64,000 bases of DNA from Candidatus Kuenenia stuttgartensis (GTDB lineage: Bacteria; Planctomycetota; UBA11346): the NCBI GenBank assembly GCA_945876185.1, contig CAMCMZ010000007.1, positions 1 to 64,000 of the forward strand, given 5' to 3'. Shown in pieces: positions 10,301-17,637 of this stretch (positions are counted from its first letter, which is position 1; each line of letters opens with the position of its first letter). The notes beneath the pieces were generated by a model, which had not been told where the DNA came from, did not search any database, and was given only the letters and a program-made list of their open reading frames with translations. The position numbers and the translations under genes are program-made.

Positions 10301-10468
10301 CGCTCGCTCGGCATCGCGGTGGTCGGTGGCCTGCTGCTGTCGCAGCTCATCACCCTGTACATCACGCCGGTGGTCTACCTGCTGCTCGACCGGGTGCAGG
10401 AGTCCCTGCGGCGCTGGTTCAGCCGGGCCGCGATCAGGTCGCCGGAAAAGAACCGGCCGGCGACCTGA
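7355..10468 (+). CDS. RND-family multidrug-type efflux pump, inner-membrane subunit (AcrB/MdtB-like)
   Basis: This is the proton-driven export subunit of the tripartite pump. Its 1037 residues match the normal length of the HAE1 family. The first membrane helix is at about 13-30, followed by the porter domain (ADPETMASAVATPLERQF). The helix-4 proton-relay motif GFVVDDAIVVLENIVRR is at about 396-412 with the paired Asp. The second half repeats the architecture (membrane helices around 855-1010, GLIMLVGIVKKNAIMMVDFA). The sequence looks closest to MdtB/MdtC-type pumps rather than metal pumps. It follows the adaptor gene directly. No outer-membrane factor gene is next to it, so the channel must be encoded elsewhere. 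Confidence 0.95.
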   Translation: MNVPALCIRLPVMTTLVMVGILGFGMLAYQQLPLSDLPKIDYPTVSVTANLPGADPETMASAVATPLERQFSTIAGIDAMTSSSQRGQTRITIQFALERNIDAAAQDVQAAMAAAQKNLPATMPSPPTWQKVNPGELPILFMALRSETLPLSQVNEYADTLLAQRISMLSGVAQVVIYGAQKPAVRIQVDPDKLAGRDLSLNELAKAVERGNSNLPTGTVWGVDKAWAIQSDAGLKEAKGFRPLVLAWRDGAPVRLDEVAAVSDGVQNDKVAAWFKDTRSIVLAVQRQPGTNTVAIVDAVKALLPKLQAQIPAQVELDVFIDRSLAIRASVTDVQHTLILTAVLVVLVIFVFLRRLSATIIPALSLPLSLVGTFSAMWLLGFNLDNLSLMALTLATGFVVDDAIVVLENIVRRMENGEDARTASIEGSRQIAFTVLSMTISLLAVFIPVLFMSGILGRLFLEFAVTVMVAIGVSGFVSLTLVPMLCSRFLRPEKENHGWFHRRSEQFFDGWRNLYERSLDVALRHPWWVLASLLVSLGISGWLAVIVPKGQIPNEDLGQIRIVTEYSSDISFPNLVRRQRSVAQVVLKNPNVHSFMSSVGNESGNQGTMFLRLKDPPERKLPPEAVIGQLRAALAGQVGVRVLLSIPPQIRIDATLSKAQFQYTLQGADTEELYRTAAVMITRMRAMGDHLTDVSTDMVLDSPRLTVQLDRERAAALGISPAQFESTLGLAFGSQQISTIYTDTNQYQVIMEVGSEHQRDANALAAIHVRPDLIPGAALVPLGAVATFGKQVGPLAINHRGQFPAVTIFFNLRAGVALGTAVERIGALAPTILPASVTGSFAGAAQSFQTSVNSMLPLLILSIVVIYLVLGILYESFIHPITILSGLPSAGIGAFIALILFGDELNVFSFIGLIMLVGIVKKNAIMMVDFAIQARVQDGLDAFAAIRRGCLVRFRPIMMTTMCALMGTLPLAIGLGTVSNSRRSLGIAVVGGLLLSQLITLYITPVVYLLLDRVQESLRRWFSRAAIRSPEKNRPAT

Positions 10469-10487
10469 CCATCAGGCGACCAAGCGC

Positions 10488-11228
10488 CTACCGTAGGATC
10501 CCGCGATCGACCAGGATGGCCTCCTGGCGCGGCTTGAGCACTGCGCGCAGGGCCTCCTCGGCCTTGCCGAGCGTGGTGTCGAAGGCGGCGCGGGCTTTGC
10601 GCACGCGGGCGATGGCGGCGGTGGCGGTGGTTTCAGCGGCATTCGCCTGGGCATCCTCGACCGCGGCCTTCAGCGCCTTGAGGCCATCCTGAAGCTCCTG
10701 GATCGCCGGATCGATCGGCGTGTCGCCCAGGATGAGCTTGAGGTCGGGGCCGGAACCACCGGGGCCGCCCGGCCCGCCGCGCCGACCCGGGAACCCGGGA
10801 CCGCCGGGACCGGCACTGCGATCGGCCAGGCCCTTCTGTTGCTTCAGGCTTTCGACCTTGCTGAGCAGGGGTTCGATGGTTGCGAATTCCTCGTCCTTCA
10901 GGGCGAGGGTCTTCTTCAGTTCCGCGTGCTGCGCCGCCTGCTGGCGGGCCAGGCGCTCGCGGATCATCGGTGCGTTCTGGGCCATCTTGGCCTGCATCAC
11001 CTGCTGGATTCGCGCGCGGCCCTCCGGCGTGTCGGGGTCGACGCCCTTGAGTTCGGGATGCTCGGCGATCAGCCGCTTGAGATTGGCCTCGCGGGCATTC
11101 TCAAACGGGGGGGCGTCGGCCGGGGGCGGCCCTGCGGGTGGCGGCGGCGGGGGAGTGGCCTCGCTGTCGCCAGCGAAGGCCGATCCGGTCAGGGCGGCCG
11201 CAGCGAAGGCGGAAAGGAGCAGGCGCAT
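10488..11228 (-). CDS. Predicted exported Pro/Gly-rich helical protein, function unknown
   Basis: A 246-residue protein with a clear Sec signal peptide (about 1-19, ending GSAFA). A polyproline run follows, then helical Ala/Glu/Arg-rich segments (about 45-135) and a Gly/Pro-rich linker near 140-160 (GPGGPGFPGRRGGPGG). A second helical part contains KALKAAVEDAQANAAETT. The arrangement recalls periplasmic Spy/CpxP-like helical proteins, but I see no convincing LTxxQ motif, so this is only a resemblance. It is convergent with the RND pump, with about 19 nt between stops. Confidence 0.65.
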   Translation of the reverse strand: MRLLLSAFAAAALTGSAFAGDSEATPPPPPPAGPPPADAPPFENAREANLKRLIAEHPELKGVDPDTPEGRARIQQVMQAKMAQNAPMIRERLARQQAAQHAELKKTLALKDEEFATIEPLLSKVESLKQQKGLADRSAGPGGPGFPGRRGGPGGPGGSGPDLKLILGDTPIDPAIQELQDGLKALKAAVEDAQANAAETTATAAIARVRKARAAFDTTLGKAEEALRAVLKPRQEAILVDRGILR

Positions 11229-11359
11229 GGTGGTCTACCTTCGGCGAGGCTGGCGGGATGACCAGCGTCGTGGCCGCAGAATATCAGCGATCAGTAGGAA
11301 TTTGCCAGGGCTGGCCAGGTCATCCGATCGTCATGGGAGTGACGGGGCCTGATCATACT

Positions 11360-11570
11360 AAAAATCGCAATTGCACCCCACCTGCTGCGTTGGTCGTCAG
11401 TCATTGGGCGCTGCCCAACTCCTTCCTCCCGCCTTGCATCTGGGGCGCACTTGCGATTTTTTTAGGAAGTCGATGTAGCCAGCGTTCAAAGAGGGGAAGG
11501 CCGATACGATCTTCGCACACGACTGGTGCCGGCGGGACCAACGCCGCAGCTGGGGTGCAATTGCGATTTT
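11360..11570. repeat. Family A palindromic element, composite copy, downstream of the regulator gene
   Basis: The intergenic stretch 11229-11574 is largely this element. The left arm AAAAATCGCAATTGCACCCC at 11360 is complementary to GGGGTGCAATTGCGATTTT ending at 11570. Between them, at 11457-11463, is a further right-arm-like end (GCACTTGCGATTTTTTT). The core contains GTTGGTCGTCAGTCA and CTCCTTCCTCCCGCC, shared with the copies at 13670, 14949 and 32314. The arm starts 4 nt after the TGA of the minus-strand regulator gene, and its A/T ends make it a plausible bidirectional terminator. Confidence 0.85.
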
Positions 11571-11574
11571 GGCT

Positions 11575-12441
11575 TCAGTGGCTCGCGGTGGTGGCGCGGT
11601 CGAGGTACTTGATCGCCACTACTCGATTGCCGCGCGCGTCGTAGACCAGCTTGTCCATCAGGTTGCGGATGAGGTGGATGCCGTAGCCGCCCAGGCGCTT
11701 GCCTTCGTTTTTGCGACTCTCGATGTGGGCGAGCGGATCGATGCTCGGGTCGGGGACCTTGCTGATGTTGAAGCCCTGGCCTTCGTCCTCGATGTAGACG
11801 ATGACCTTGCCGGGCAGGATGCGGCAGCCGAATTTCACTTTTTTCCCTGGATCGTTACGGTTGCCCCACTCGATGGCGTTGCGGCCGAGTTCTTCGAGCG
11901 CCAGGCGCACCTCGCCGGCGGCCGGTTCGGGGATGCGGAAGCGTTCGAGCAGGCCGAGAAAGCGACGGTAGCGGTAGAGCACCGACGCGTCGCTGCCGCC
12001 GGTGACCTCGAACCAGCCGTGCGGATCGTATTCGACGTCGAGCTCGGTGCCGGCGACGGGCAGATGCTGGAGCGTGTTCGCCACGACAAGGAGCAGCGCG
12101 TCGATGCCGACCGGCTTGACCAGGTAGTCGCAGGCGCCGTGGCGCAGGCAGCGCACGATGACGTCGTCCTGGCCGAGGGCGGTGAGCATGATCACCGCCG
12201 CCGGATAGGCGCGCTTGCGCAGTTCAGCGAGAAGCTGCTCGCCGTCCATGCGCGGCATGATGATGTCGCAGACCAGGAGGTGGAATGGTTCGGTCGCGGC
12301 CTCGATGCGATCGAGCGCCTCGCGCCCGTCGCCGGCGGTCTCGATGACGAGCTGACCGCCCAGGTCGCGCAGAGTCTCGGCCACGTGCGCGCGCAGGGCC
12401 GGCATGTCTTCGACCACCAGGATGCGGTAGCCGGTGCTCAT
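11575..12441 (-). CDS. Response regulator with receiver domain and GHKL (anti-sigma-kinase-like) output domain
   Basis: A 288-residue fusion. The receiver domain (about 6-120) has the acidic pair near 11-12, phospho-acceptor Asp59 in LLVCDIIMP, Thr87 and Lys109 (VKP). A linker leads to a GHKL ATPase domain of the RsbW/SpoIIAB type: N box EELGRNAIEWGN near 183-194, G1 box EDEGQGF near 218-224 and G2 box GGYGIHLI near 251-258. No DNA-binding domain is present. Such a protein most likely works by partner switching, with phosphorylation of the receiver controlling binding to, or phosphorylation of, an anti-anti-sigma or similar partner. The partner is not in the window. It is co-transcribed with the histidine kinase just upstream, through a repeated stop/start junction. 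Confidence 0.88.
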   Translation of the reverse strand: MSTGYRILVVEDMPALRAHVAETLRDLGGQLVIETAGDGREALDRIEAATEPFHLLVCDIIMPRMDGEQLLAELRKRAYPAAVIMLTALGQDDVIVRCLRHGACDYLVKPVGIDALLLVVANTLQHLPVAGTELDVEYDPHGWFEVTGGSDASVLYRYRRFLGLLERFRIPEPAAGEVRLALEELGRNAIEWGNRNDPGKKVKFGCRILPGKVIVYIEDEGQGFNISKVPDPSIDPLAHIESRKNEGKRLGGYGIHLIRNLMDKLVYDARGNRVVAIKYLDRATTASH

Positions 12442-12494
12442 GGCTGTGCCTTGCTCATGGCTGTGCCCTGCTCATGGCTGTGCCCTGCTCATGG
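12437..12494 (-). repeat. 17-bp tandem repeat at the kinase/regulator junction creating three chained mini-ORFs
   Basis: Three full copies and one partial copy of a 17-nt unit (minus strand CAGGGCACAGCCATGAG, with one copy CAAGG...). Every copy contains ATGA. Read on the minus strand, the kinase ends CAG CCA TGA with an ATG overlapping its stop at 12492. That ATG opens MSRAQP-stop, whose TGA overlaps the ATG at 12475. That opens a second MSRAQP-stop overlapping the ATG at 12458, which opens MSKAQP-stop overlapping the regulator ATG at 12441. The unit therefore looks like a duplicated stop/start junction. Confidence 0.92.
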
Positions 12495-13316
12495 CTGTTC
12501 GGCCGGTCCCGGAACGGGGATGGTGACCAGGAAGCGGCAGCCCTTCCCGATGTCGCTATCGAGGGTGATCGTGCCGTGGTGCAGGCCGACCAGTCCCTTG
12601 ACGATGGCGAGGCCAAGTCCGATCCCGGCATCGCCGCCAGTGTTGGCGTTGGCCCAGGCGCGGCGGTAGAACGGCCGGAAGATACGATCCTGTTCGTCGG
12701 GCGGCACGCCGGGACCGTCGTCATGCACGCTGAACCGCGCTCCCAGCGCATCGGCATCCATGGTCACGGTGACGGTGCCGGTGGCCGGGGTGAACTTGCG
12801 CGCATTGTCGACCAGATTCATCAGCACCTGGAGGATGCGCCGGCGATCGACCCAAGCGACCTTGCCATCGAGGGCGTCGGGCGTGGGCCAGACCGCCTTG
12901 AGCCGCGCCGTATCCAGCACTGGCTCGGTGGCGGCGCGCAGGTCGGTGAGGATTTCGGTCAGGGCGATCGGCTGACGTCGGATCGCGCCATGCCCGGCGT
13001 CGAAGGTCGACAGGTCGAGCAGATCGTTGATGAGGTCGAGCAGCGTGCGGCCATTGCGGCTGATGCGGTCGACCATCTCCAACTGCTTGCCGTTGAGTTT
13101 GCCGCCGGCCCCGGTCTGGAGCAGGTCGGAGAACCCGATGATCGAGTTCAACGGGGTGCGCAGGTCATGGCTGACCCGGGCTAGGAATTCGGTCTTCATC
13201 CGGTCGAGTTCGAGCAGCCGTTGGCGCTCCAACTCAAGACGTTCCTTCTCGGCGAGCAGGCGGACATTGGCCGCCAGCACATCAAGCGTTACTGGATCGG
13301 GATGTGGATCGGACAG
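12489..13316 (-). CDS. Histidine kinase (HisKA-HATPase), cytoplasmic
   Basis: A sensor-less histidine kinase. A coiled leader (EKERLELERQRLLELDRMK) runs into the HisKA box FLARVSHDLRTPLNSIIGFSD. The HATPase domain has an N box around LMNLVDNARKFT, G1 HDDGPGVPP and G2 GIGLGLAIVKGL. There are no membrane segments or input domain, so it may act as the catalytic part of a larger signalling complex. Start choice is unusual. The frame is open to a stop near 13377 without an ATG. GTG at 13280 has no clear ribosome site, whereas CTG at 13316 sits about 7 nt after a strong GAGGAGG. I use 13316, and the product is then 275 residues (263 from the GTG). The gene pairs with the receiver-GHKL protein downstream. 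Confidence 0.88.
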   Translation of the reverse strand: MSDPHPDPVTLDVLAANVRLLAEKERLELERQRLLELDRMKTEFLARVSHDLRTPLNSIIGFSDLLQTGAGGKLNGKQLEMVDRISRNGRTLLDLINDLLDLSTFDAGHGAIRRQPIALTEILTDLRAATEPVLDTARLKAVWPTPDALDGKVAWVDRRRILQVLMNLVDNARKFTPATGTVTVTMDADALGARFSVHDDGPGVPPDEQDRIFRPFYRRAWANANTGGDAGIGLGLAIVKGLVGLHHGTITLDSDIGKGCRFLVTIPVPGPAEQP

Positions 13317-13323
13317 GGCTTGT

Positions 13324-13331
13324 CCCTCCTC
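13324..13331 (-). promoter_or_regulatory. Strong ribosome-binding site that argues for a CTG start of the kinase
   Basis: GAGGAGGG on the minus strand lies 7-8 nt before CTG (13316-13314) and about 45 nt before the in-frame GTG at 13280. No ATG occurs in this frame between here and the upstream stop. Confidence 0.5.
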
Positions 13332-13669
13332 GGGCTGGTCGATGGATCGTTCGTTGCGCCACTGGACCGTGGCTCAGCGTCCGTCAGCAGGTAGTGGATA
13401 CACCACAAGCGGCCAATGATCAACATGTCTGAGGACGTGCGATCTGGGAAGATATCAAGCGCATGTATCGCCTGAAACGGTTAACGGCTCGGCCGGTTCA
13501 ATCTAAATCTCGCAAATGAGCCCTTCACTTTACAACAAGCTGGCACGGGTAAAAGGTTTGGTGAATTTCCCGCCCCCACCAATCGGGTGAGGAGATCGGA
13601 TCGGCCTTCCCCGCTTTGAACGCCGATCACGCCGACCATCATCGAAACCGCCACACAACAATTTCCTTC
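13332..13669. other. Intergenic stretch without recognised gene
   Basis: This is the divergent region between the kinase and the HIT protein. It should hold promoters for both, but I cannot pick a convincing -35/-10 pair. Part of it (around 13485-13560) is noticeably AT-richer than its surroundings. Open frames here are short and not protein-like. Confidence 0.5.
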
Positions 13670-13868
13670 AAAAATCGCAAGAGTGCCCCAGATGCAAGGC
13701 GGGAGGAAGGAGTGTGGCAGCGCCGCGTCAGGACAGGTGTGGCCGCGCGGTCCCTTGGCCGCAGCAGACCAACAAATTTCCAGATCCGTTCGTGGGCGGT
13801 GGAATACACCTGTCCTGACGAGGACAGCTGACGACCAACGCAGCAGGTGGGGCGCTATTGCGATTTTT
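13670..13868. repeat. Family A palindromic element, long form
   Basis: The left end AAAAATCGCAAGAGTGCCCC and right end GGGGCGCTATTGCGATTTTT are complementary. Inside, AAGGCGGGAGGAAGGAGTG faces GACGACCAACGC. A nested inverted repeat (GTCAGGACAGGTGTG against CACCTGTCCTGAC) encloses a loop of about 80 nt. It ends 53 nt before the HIT gene start. Confidence 0.85.
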
Positions 13869-13921
13869 AGGTTCAACCAGCCTTCGGTTGCCCTGGCGGT
13901 TGAAGTCGAAGGATGCGGCGC

Positions 13922-14329
13922 ATGCCCAGCATTTTCTCCCGCATCATCGCCGGCGAGATTCCCGGCGCGTTCGTCTTCCAGGACCCGCTCTGGGTCGCCT
14001 TCCTCGACCATGCGCCGGTGGCGCCCGGGCATCTGCTCCTGGTTCCGCGCGCCGAGGCGCAGTACCTGGCCGACCTGCCGGCCGACACCAAGGCGACGCT
14101 CGGTGATTACCTCGGTCGCAGCATCGCCGCCATCAAGCGCGCCACCGGCGCCACTGCGGTGAACGTGCTGGTGAACGACGGGCCAGAAGCGGGGCAACTC
14201 GTGCCGCACGCGCACCTGCACCTGATCCCACGCACCGCCGACGACGACCTGCAATTCCATCTGCCCGGCAAGGCGAAAGGGATCGACCTCGCAGCCGTTG
14301 CGGCGCGGGTGCGGGCTCAGTGGCGATGA
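13922..14329 (+). CDS. HIT-family protein (nucleotide hydrolase/transferase)
   Basis: A 135-residue histidine-triad protein. The family hydrolyses nucleoside phosphoramidates or dinucleoside polyphosphates through a nucleotidyl-histidine intermediate. The triad HAHLHL is near 95-100, preceded by the typical VNVLVNDGPEAGQLVPH. The N-terminus SIFSRIIAGEIPG is the standard HIT opening. The start at 13922 fits a GAAGGA about 9 nt upstream. An ATG three codons earlier is possible. Its TGA overlaps the ATG of the next gene (ATGA), so the two are probably co-translated. The partner is also a nucleotide-cleaning type enzyme, which suggests a joint housekeeping role. Confidence 0.93.
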   Translation: MPSIFSRIIAGEIPGAFVFQDPLWVAFLDHAPVAPGHLLLVPRAEAQYLADLPADTKATLGDYLGRSIAAIKRATGATAVNVLVNDGPEAGQLVPHAHLHLIPRTADDDLQFHLPGKAKGIDLAAVAARVRAQWR

Positions 14330-14673
14330 ACGTGGCGAAGCGTCCGGCACGCCGCCGCCGCAAGGTTCCCGCCGCCCCGTTCGACCTGCGCGCCTTCCAG
14401 GCCCGCATCGCTACAACGTATGGCAGCAAGGACGCCAAGCGCGGCATCGCCGGGACCTTCATGTACTTCAGCGAGGAGATCGGCGAACTCGCCGAGGCCC
14501 TGCGCGAGCCCGACCGCCACGACCTGCCCGGCGAGTTCGCCGATTGCCTCGCCTGGCTGGTCTCGCTCGCCCACCTGGCCAAGGTCGACCTCGCCGCAGC
14601 GGTTGATCGGAAATATCCCGGCCTCTGCCCGAAATGCCTGGAAATAATCTGCGTCTGCGTCAGCAAGCCCTAG
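14326..14673 (+). CDS. MazG-like nucleotide pyrophosphohydrolase with C-terminal Cys motif
   Basis: A 115-residue all-helical NTP-PPase-like protein. It shows the metal-binding pattern EEIGELAEAL (about 46-55) followed by EFADCLAWLVSLA, matching the ExxE...ExxD signature of MazG/dCTPase folds. Such enzymes remove aberrant nucleoside triphosphates. The C-terminus CPKCLEIICVC has four Cys residues and could bind a metal, which is not general for the family. The basic N-terminal leader (KRPARRRRK) is also unusual. The start at 14326 overlaps the HIT stop by ATGA. Confidence 0.8.
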   Translation: MNVAKRPARRRRKVPAAPFDLRAFQARIATTYGSKDAKRGIAGTFMYFSEEIGELAEALREPDRHDLPGEFADCLAWLVSLAHLAKVDLAAAVDRKYPGLCPKCLEIICVCVSKP

Positions 14674-14726
14674 CCCGTAGCCGGGCTTGTCGGCTGAACT
14701 GAATCGGCAACGTGGCGGTTGGAAAC

Positions 14727-15046
14727 GATGACACCCGGCTGCAAGGCCGGGTGTCGAGGTCCCATTTCGATTAGCAGATGGCCCAAGGAAAACGTCCAGA
14801 GTACCTCAGCGGCAAGGCGGGAGTAAGTTGGAGTAAGTTGGAGTAAGTTGGGCAGCGCCCAATGACCCGCGACCAACGTCGCAGACGATGACACCCGGCC
14901 GCAAGGCCGGGTGTCGAGTTCGCTTCTTCGATGAGGCAGATGGCCCGAGGAAAACGTCCAGAGTACCTCAGCTGCAAGGCGGGAGGAGGGAGTGTTGCAG
15001 CGCCTCGTCCGGCCAGGTGTGGCCAATCGGCTACCTGAGCGCAGAG
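14727..15046. repeat. 160-bp tandem direct duplication with GNRA-capped hairpins
   Basis: The stretch starting GATGACACCCGGC at 14727 recurs at 14887, a period of 160 nt, with modest divergence. Each unit opens with a near-perfect hairpin: an 11-bp stem GACACCCGGC(C/T), loop GCAA and GGCCGGGTGTC, at 14730-14755 and 14890-14915. It then runs into a family A left arm (GGAAAACGTCCAGAGTACCTC). Unit 1 also carries three copies of GAGTAAGTTG at 14821-14850. The hairpins lie just downstream of the MazG-like gene and could end its transcript. Confidence 0.85.
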
Positions 15047-15150
15047 TCGTGCCAAACACCAAACCCCGTTCGGGAGGGTGAGAGACACCTGGCCGGATGA
15101 TGAGAGCCGACGACCAACGCCGCAGATGAGGTGCTATGGACGTTTTCCGG
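14949..15150. repeat. Family A palindromic element, alternative-arm form, downstream of gap
   Basis: The core is the same as in other family A copies (AAGGCGGGAGGAGGGAGTG, then GACGACCAACGCCGCAG). The outer arms have a different sequence: GGAAAACGTCCAGAGTACCTC pairs with GAGGTGCTATGGACGTTTTCC. A nested inverted repeat, TCCGGCCAGGTGT with ACACCTGGCCGGA, lies in the middle. On the minus strand the arm begins 2 nt after the gap stop codon. Confidence 0.85.
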
Positions 15151-15152
15151 GT

Positions 15153-16295
<1,143 letters not shown>

Positions 16296-16376
16296 TCAGT
16301 CACGAGCGCAAGCCGACCGCATTGACCCACCGTGCCAGGCATGTCCGCGATGGCGGCGATGCATGCTTCACATGCA

Positions 16377-16403
16377 AGAACCCCGGCGGATGGCCGAGGT
16401 TCT
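16377..16403 (-). terminator. Candidate hairpin terminator after the small basic protein gene
   Basis: AGAACCCCGGC, loop GGATG, then GCCGAGGTTCT forms an 11-bp stem with one mismatch. It lies about 68 nt downstream of the small basic protein stop and upstream of gap. The following T-tract on the minus strand is short (TTGC), so it is either a weak terminator or an attenuating/processing hairpin. The rest of 16218-16470 shows nothing else I recognise. Confidence 0.5.
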
Positions 16404-16470
16404 GCGGACTTTCCAGGGAAATGACGAAGCGCAGCGGCCTGAACCAGCCTGCGGCAGGGCCCGCGCGGCC

Positions 16471-16635
16471 TCAGGTCATCTTGATGTTGCGGACCTTGGG
16501 CAGGTTGAAGATCGAGCCATTCTCGGCCGACCAGCGGCCATCGGCCTTGAGGCGCTCGATGCGCTCAGCGCGGGAGAGAACGTTGCGGTGCTTGGAAAAA
16601 CCGCCTTTGCTGGCGAACGTACCGTGCATGCTCAT
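16471..16635 (-). CDS. Small basic protein of the PVC-superphylum type
   Basis: A 54-residue basic protein: it starts MSMHGTFASKGGFSKHRNVL, continues SRAERIERLKADGRW and ends LPKVRNIKMT. It matches, from memory, the conserved small basic protein family (TIGR04137) found in Chlamydiae, Verrucomicrobia, Lentisphaerae and Planctomycetes. The family has been suspected of association with ribosomes or RNA, but its function is not established. It is preceded by an exceptionally strong ribosome-binding site with ideal spacing, which fits high expression. It lies 49 nt downstream of lpxA on the same strand. Confidence 0.88.
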   Translation of the reverse strand: MSMHGTFASKGGFSKHRNVLSRAERIERLKADGRWSAENGSIFNLPKVRNIKMT

Positions 16636-16646
16636 GGATCACCTCC
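16636..16646 (-). promoter_or_regulatory. Near-perfect Shine-Dalgarno site for the small basic protein
   Basis: GGAGGTGATCC stands immediately before the ATG on the minus strand, with 6 nt between GGAGG and ATG. It is complementary to the conserved 3' end of 16S rRNA over about ten bases, the strongest such site noticed in the window. Confidence 0.85.
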
Positions 16647-16684
16647 GGCGTGGGGGCGCGAACCATAGCAAGAGCGGCCAGGAA

Positions 16685-17551
16685 TCAAGTCTCGGCTGGC
16701 GCCGAGGGAATCGGCTTGGCGCCAGGGCCGCCGCCGACGACCGGCGGGCGGTGGGCCTCCTGCACCCGGCCCTTCACCGACTGTTCCAGGTGGCGTTCCA
16801 TCCAGCGCACCAGGCGCGAGACGGCGGTGTCGGCGGCATCGGGCAGGCTGTCGCGCAGTTCCTCAAGCGCCTCGGCGCGCGGCCGGCTGCGGTCGTGGAA
16901 GAGAATGCGGTAGGCGTCGCGCATGGCCGAGATCTGGTCTTCTGGGATGCCGGCCCGGCGCATGCCGATCTGGTTGACATTGCGCGGCTCGGCCGGGTTG
17001 CCCTCGGCGATGACATAGGGCGGGATGTCGAACTTGATGCCGCACATTGCGCCGACGTAGGCGAGTTCACCCACCGAGACGAAATGGTGTACGCCGGTCA
17101 TCGGCCCGACGACGGAGCGGTCAGCCAGGTTCACGTGGCCGGCCAGGTTCGCCGCGTTGCCGACGATCACCCGGTTACCGAGGATGCAGTCGTGCGCGAT
17201 GTGGCAGTAGGCCATCAGCAGGCAGTCGTCACCGACCACGGTCTTCATGCCGCCGCCTTCGGTGCCCTTGTTGACGGTCACGCATTCGTGGACGCGGCAA
17301 TTTTTGCCGATGATGACCTCGGAATCCTCGTTCTTGAACTTGAGGTCCTGGGGATCGCCGCCAACCACCGCGCCGGGGAAGACCTTGGTGCCGTCGCCGA
17401 TGGTGGTGCGCCCGATCACGGTCACGTGGCTGACCAGCTCGACCCCGGCACCCAGCACGACCTTGCCACGCACCAGGCAGAACGGGCCGACGGTGGCCTG
17501 GGGATGGATCTCGGCGGCAGCATCGACGACGGCGAGGGCATGGACGGGCAT
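16685..17551 (-). CDS. lpxA: Acyl-[ACP]--UDP-N-acetylglucosamine O-acyltransferase
   Basis: This is the first enzyme of lipid A synthesis, adding a 3-hydroxyacyl chain to UDP-GlcNAc in the cytosol. Left-handed beta-helix hexapeptide repeats (IHPQATVGPF, VIGRTTIGDG) run over about 12-190. The catalytic histidine is His120 in CHIAHDC. GMRRAGIPEDQISAMRDAYRILFHD starts the C-terminal helical part. The 288 residues exceed the usual 260-265 because of a Pro/Gly-rich tail. The start at 17551 has GGAG about 8 nt upstream, and an in-frame ATG at 17566 is the alternative. A much longer open frame to 17857 only reads through rsmD. It shows that the cell makes an outer membrane with lipid A. Confidence 0.93.
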   Translation of the reverse strand: MPVHALAVVDAAAEIHPQATVGPFCLVRGKVVLGAGVELVSHVTVIGRTTIGDGTKVFPGAVVGGDPQDLKFKNEDSEVIIGKNCRVHECVTVNKGTEGGGMKTVVGDDCLLMAYCHIAHDCILGNRVIVGNAANLAGHVNLADRSVVGPMTGVHHFVSVGELAYVGAMCGIKFDIPPYVIAEGNPAEPRNVNQIGMRRAGIPEDQISAMRDAYRILFHDRSRPRAEALEELRDSLPDAADTAVSRLVRWMERHLEQSVKGRVQEAHRPPVVGGGPGAKPIPSAPAET

Positions 17552-17637
17552 GGGCGGCTCCGGCATCCCGCGTGAGGCGGGAACCAAGGTTTCGTCAAGA
17601 ATGCAGCCGCATCGCTTAGTCGTTGGTGGATGCGCGG

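Noticed and set aside
13481-14350. A 289-residue minus-strand frame over the HIT gene and family A repeat
   Set aside because: It reads antisense through the HIT motif and through the palindrome, and has no family resemblance.
11360-15150. Family A elements as MITEs of a known IS
   Set aside because: I see no consistent target-site duplication, and the terminal sequences differ between copies while remaining self-complementary. This does not fit ends recognised by one transposase.
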